Source: Mesorhizobium sp. M1E.F.Ca.ET.045.02.1.1
GTDB taxonomy: Bacteria; Pseudomonadota; Alphaproteobacteria; Rhizobiales; Rhizobiaceae
Reading direction: 5' to 3'
DNA: 64,000 bases
Assembly: GCF_003952485.1 (NCBI RefSeq)
Contig: NZ_CP034447.1
Span: forward strand, 3,920,501 to 3,984,500
Shown here: piece by piece, positions 63,513 through 64,000 of the stretch
Numbering within the stretch: position 1 is the first letter of the stretch
Layout: each line of letters starts with the position of its first letter
Position numbers and translations under genes: made by a program
The notes under the pieces: model-generated
What the model saw: the letters and a program-made list of their open reading frames with translations, nothing else
What the model was told of the DNA's origin: nothing
The model's database searches: none

Positions 63513-63902
63513 GGCGACGAAATCACATTCCCCGCTGATCTAGTCAGGCTGTATCCCCTTATTCTCAAGGGCCGCCATCCTCTTGCCAGCTTTGTCCGAA
63601 GGAAGATGAGCCGCGCGAAATATGCGGCCTTCATTTTCAGCTCGCCAACATCGGCCACCGGCGCCATCGCTGCCTGCCGTCGAATAACCGTTTCGTTCGC
63701 CAAAAAGCCGTGGCCCGATCAGCTGCGCCTCGGCCTCTTCGGCGTGCATCAAACGTTTCCCGAGACACTCCAGCTCTGAAATGGCGCGGCGGTGCGCCGC
63801 GATCAGATCCACGACTGCGTCCGCCTCTCGTGCCTTGCCCTTGCTGCTGCACACAAGTTGGATCGGCATCGACTGCTCCGAGTGGTTCGGCTCCTCCCGC
63901 AT
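63509..63902 (-). pseudogene. Hypothetical gene with probable frameshift
   Basis: The first half, from an ATG near 63902 (or 63869), reads VVDLIAAHRRAISELECLGK and RLMHAEEAEAQLIGPRLFG. At about 63700-63715 that frame loses protein character while another frame continues with NETVIRRQAAMAPVADVGEL, KMKAAYFARLIFLRTKLARG to a stop at 63509. One base would join them into a protein of about 130 residues. Function unknown; the break could also be a sequencing error. Confidence 0.4.
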
Positions 63903-64000
63903 AGCAACACTGTCCCGGTCCCGCCGGAGAAAAAAGGGATGATGGCATCCCTATTTTTCCGTCGCGAAAGATGAAAACCTGCCTGCCAATCGATCGGTGA

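Overview
The window looks like part of a symbiosis island or large integrative conjugative element from an alphaproteobacterium of the order Rhizobiales, most likely Mesorhizobium. The reasons are the nad, pan and bio cofactor genes grouped together (bio and nad genes are known from Mesorhizobium symbiosis islands), several DUF982 genes, a zinc-ligand-less MucR/Ros protein, high GC with dense operons, and a rhizobial plasmid-type DUF932/ParB/DUF1419/DUF736 block joined to a relaxase and a VirB/VirD4 secretion system. No tRNA, rRNA, integrase, attachment site or CRISPR array was found, so the borders of the element are outside the window.

Region 1 (1-8.7 kb, all minus strand) is a cofactor supply run. 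It starts with the NAD regulator nrtR and continues nadA-nadB-nadC, a small unknown gene, panD, bioB-bioF-bioD and the first part of bioA. Most junctions are 4-base overlaps, so much of it is probably co-transcribed. It makes NAD from aspartate, beta-alanine for coenzyme A, and biotin.

Region 2 (8.7-20.9 kb) is loose, gene-poor accessory DNA with many broken genes. It holds a conserved hypothetical gene, a ProQ/FinO RNA chaperone, an MFS exporter, a membrane GGDEF-EAL protein, the MucR-like regulator, two DUF982 genes and a frameshifted third copy, a decayed flavin reductase, another frameshifted small gene and the remnant of an IS110-family transposase.

Region 3 (20.9-39.6 kb) is the maintenance and replication-like block of the element. 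A divergent DUF1173 gene is followed on the plus strand by DUF932, a DUF2958 fragment, a large ParB-like protein, a series of small conserved genes including DUF1419, a 1498-residue methyltransferase-helicase fusion of the Strawberry-notch type, a Toprim protein, two SLOG-like proteins and DUF736. Three of the large genes have similar structured leaders, GC-rich hairpins separate many of the small genes, and a 136-base fold-back sequence precedes DUF736.

Region 4 (39.6-47.9 kb) holds HU, a WGR protein, a HTH regulator, a ribbon-helix-helix-like protein and ParA on the minus strand, then a likely oriT-containing spacer, then a MobC-like gene and the relaxase on the plus strand. Two toxin-antitoxin pairs follow (Xre-RES and Phd-VapC).

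Region 5 (47.9-60.6 kb, minus) is a complete VirB/VirD4 type IV secretion operon in the order lytic transglycosylase, B2, B3, B4, B1, B5, B7-like, B6, B8, B9, B10, B11, D4. With the neighbouring relaxase it should be the mating apparatus. Region 6 (60.6-64 kb) is a divergent cluster of three overlapping secreted SNase-fold genes, a cysteine-rich secreted protein, and two minus-strand hypothetical genes, one of them apparently frameshifted.
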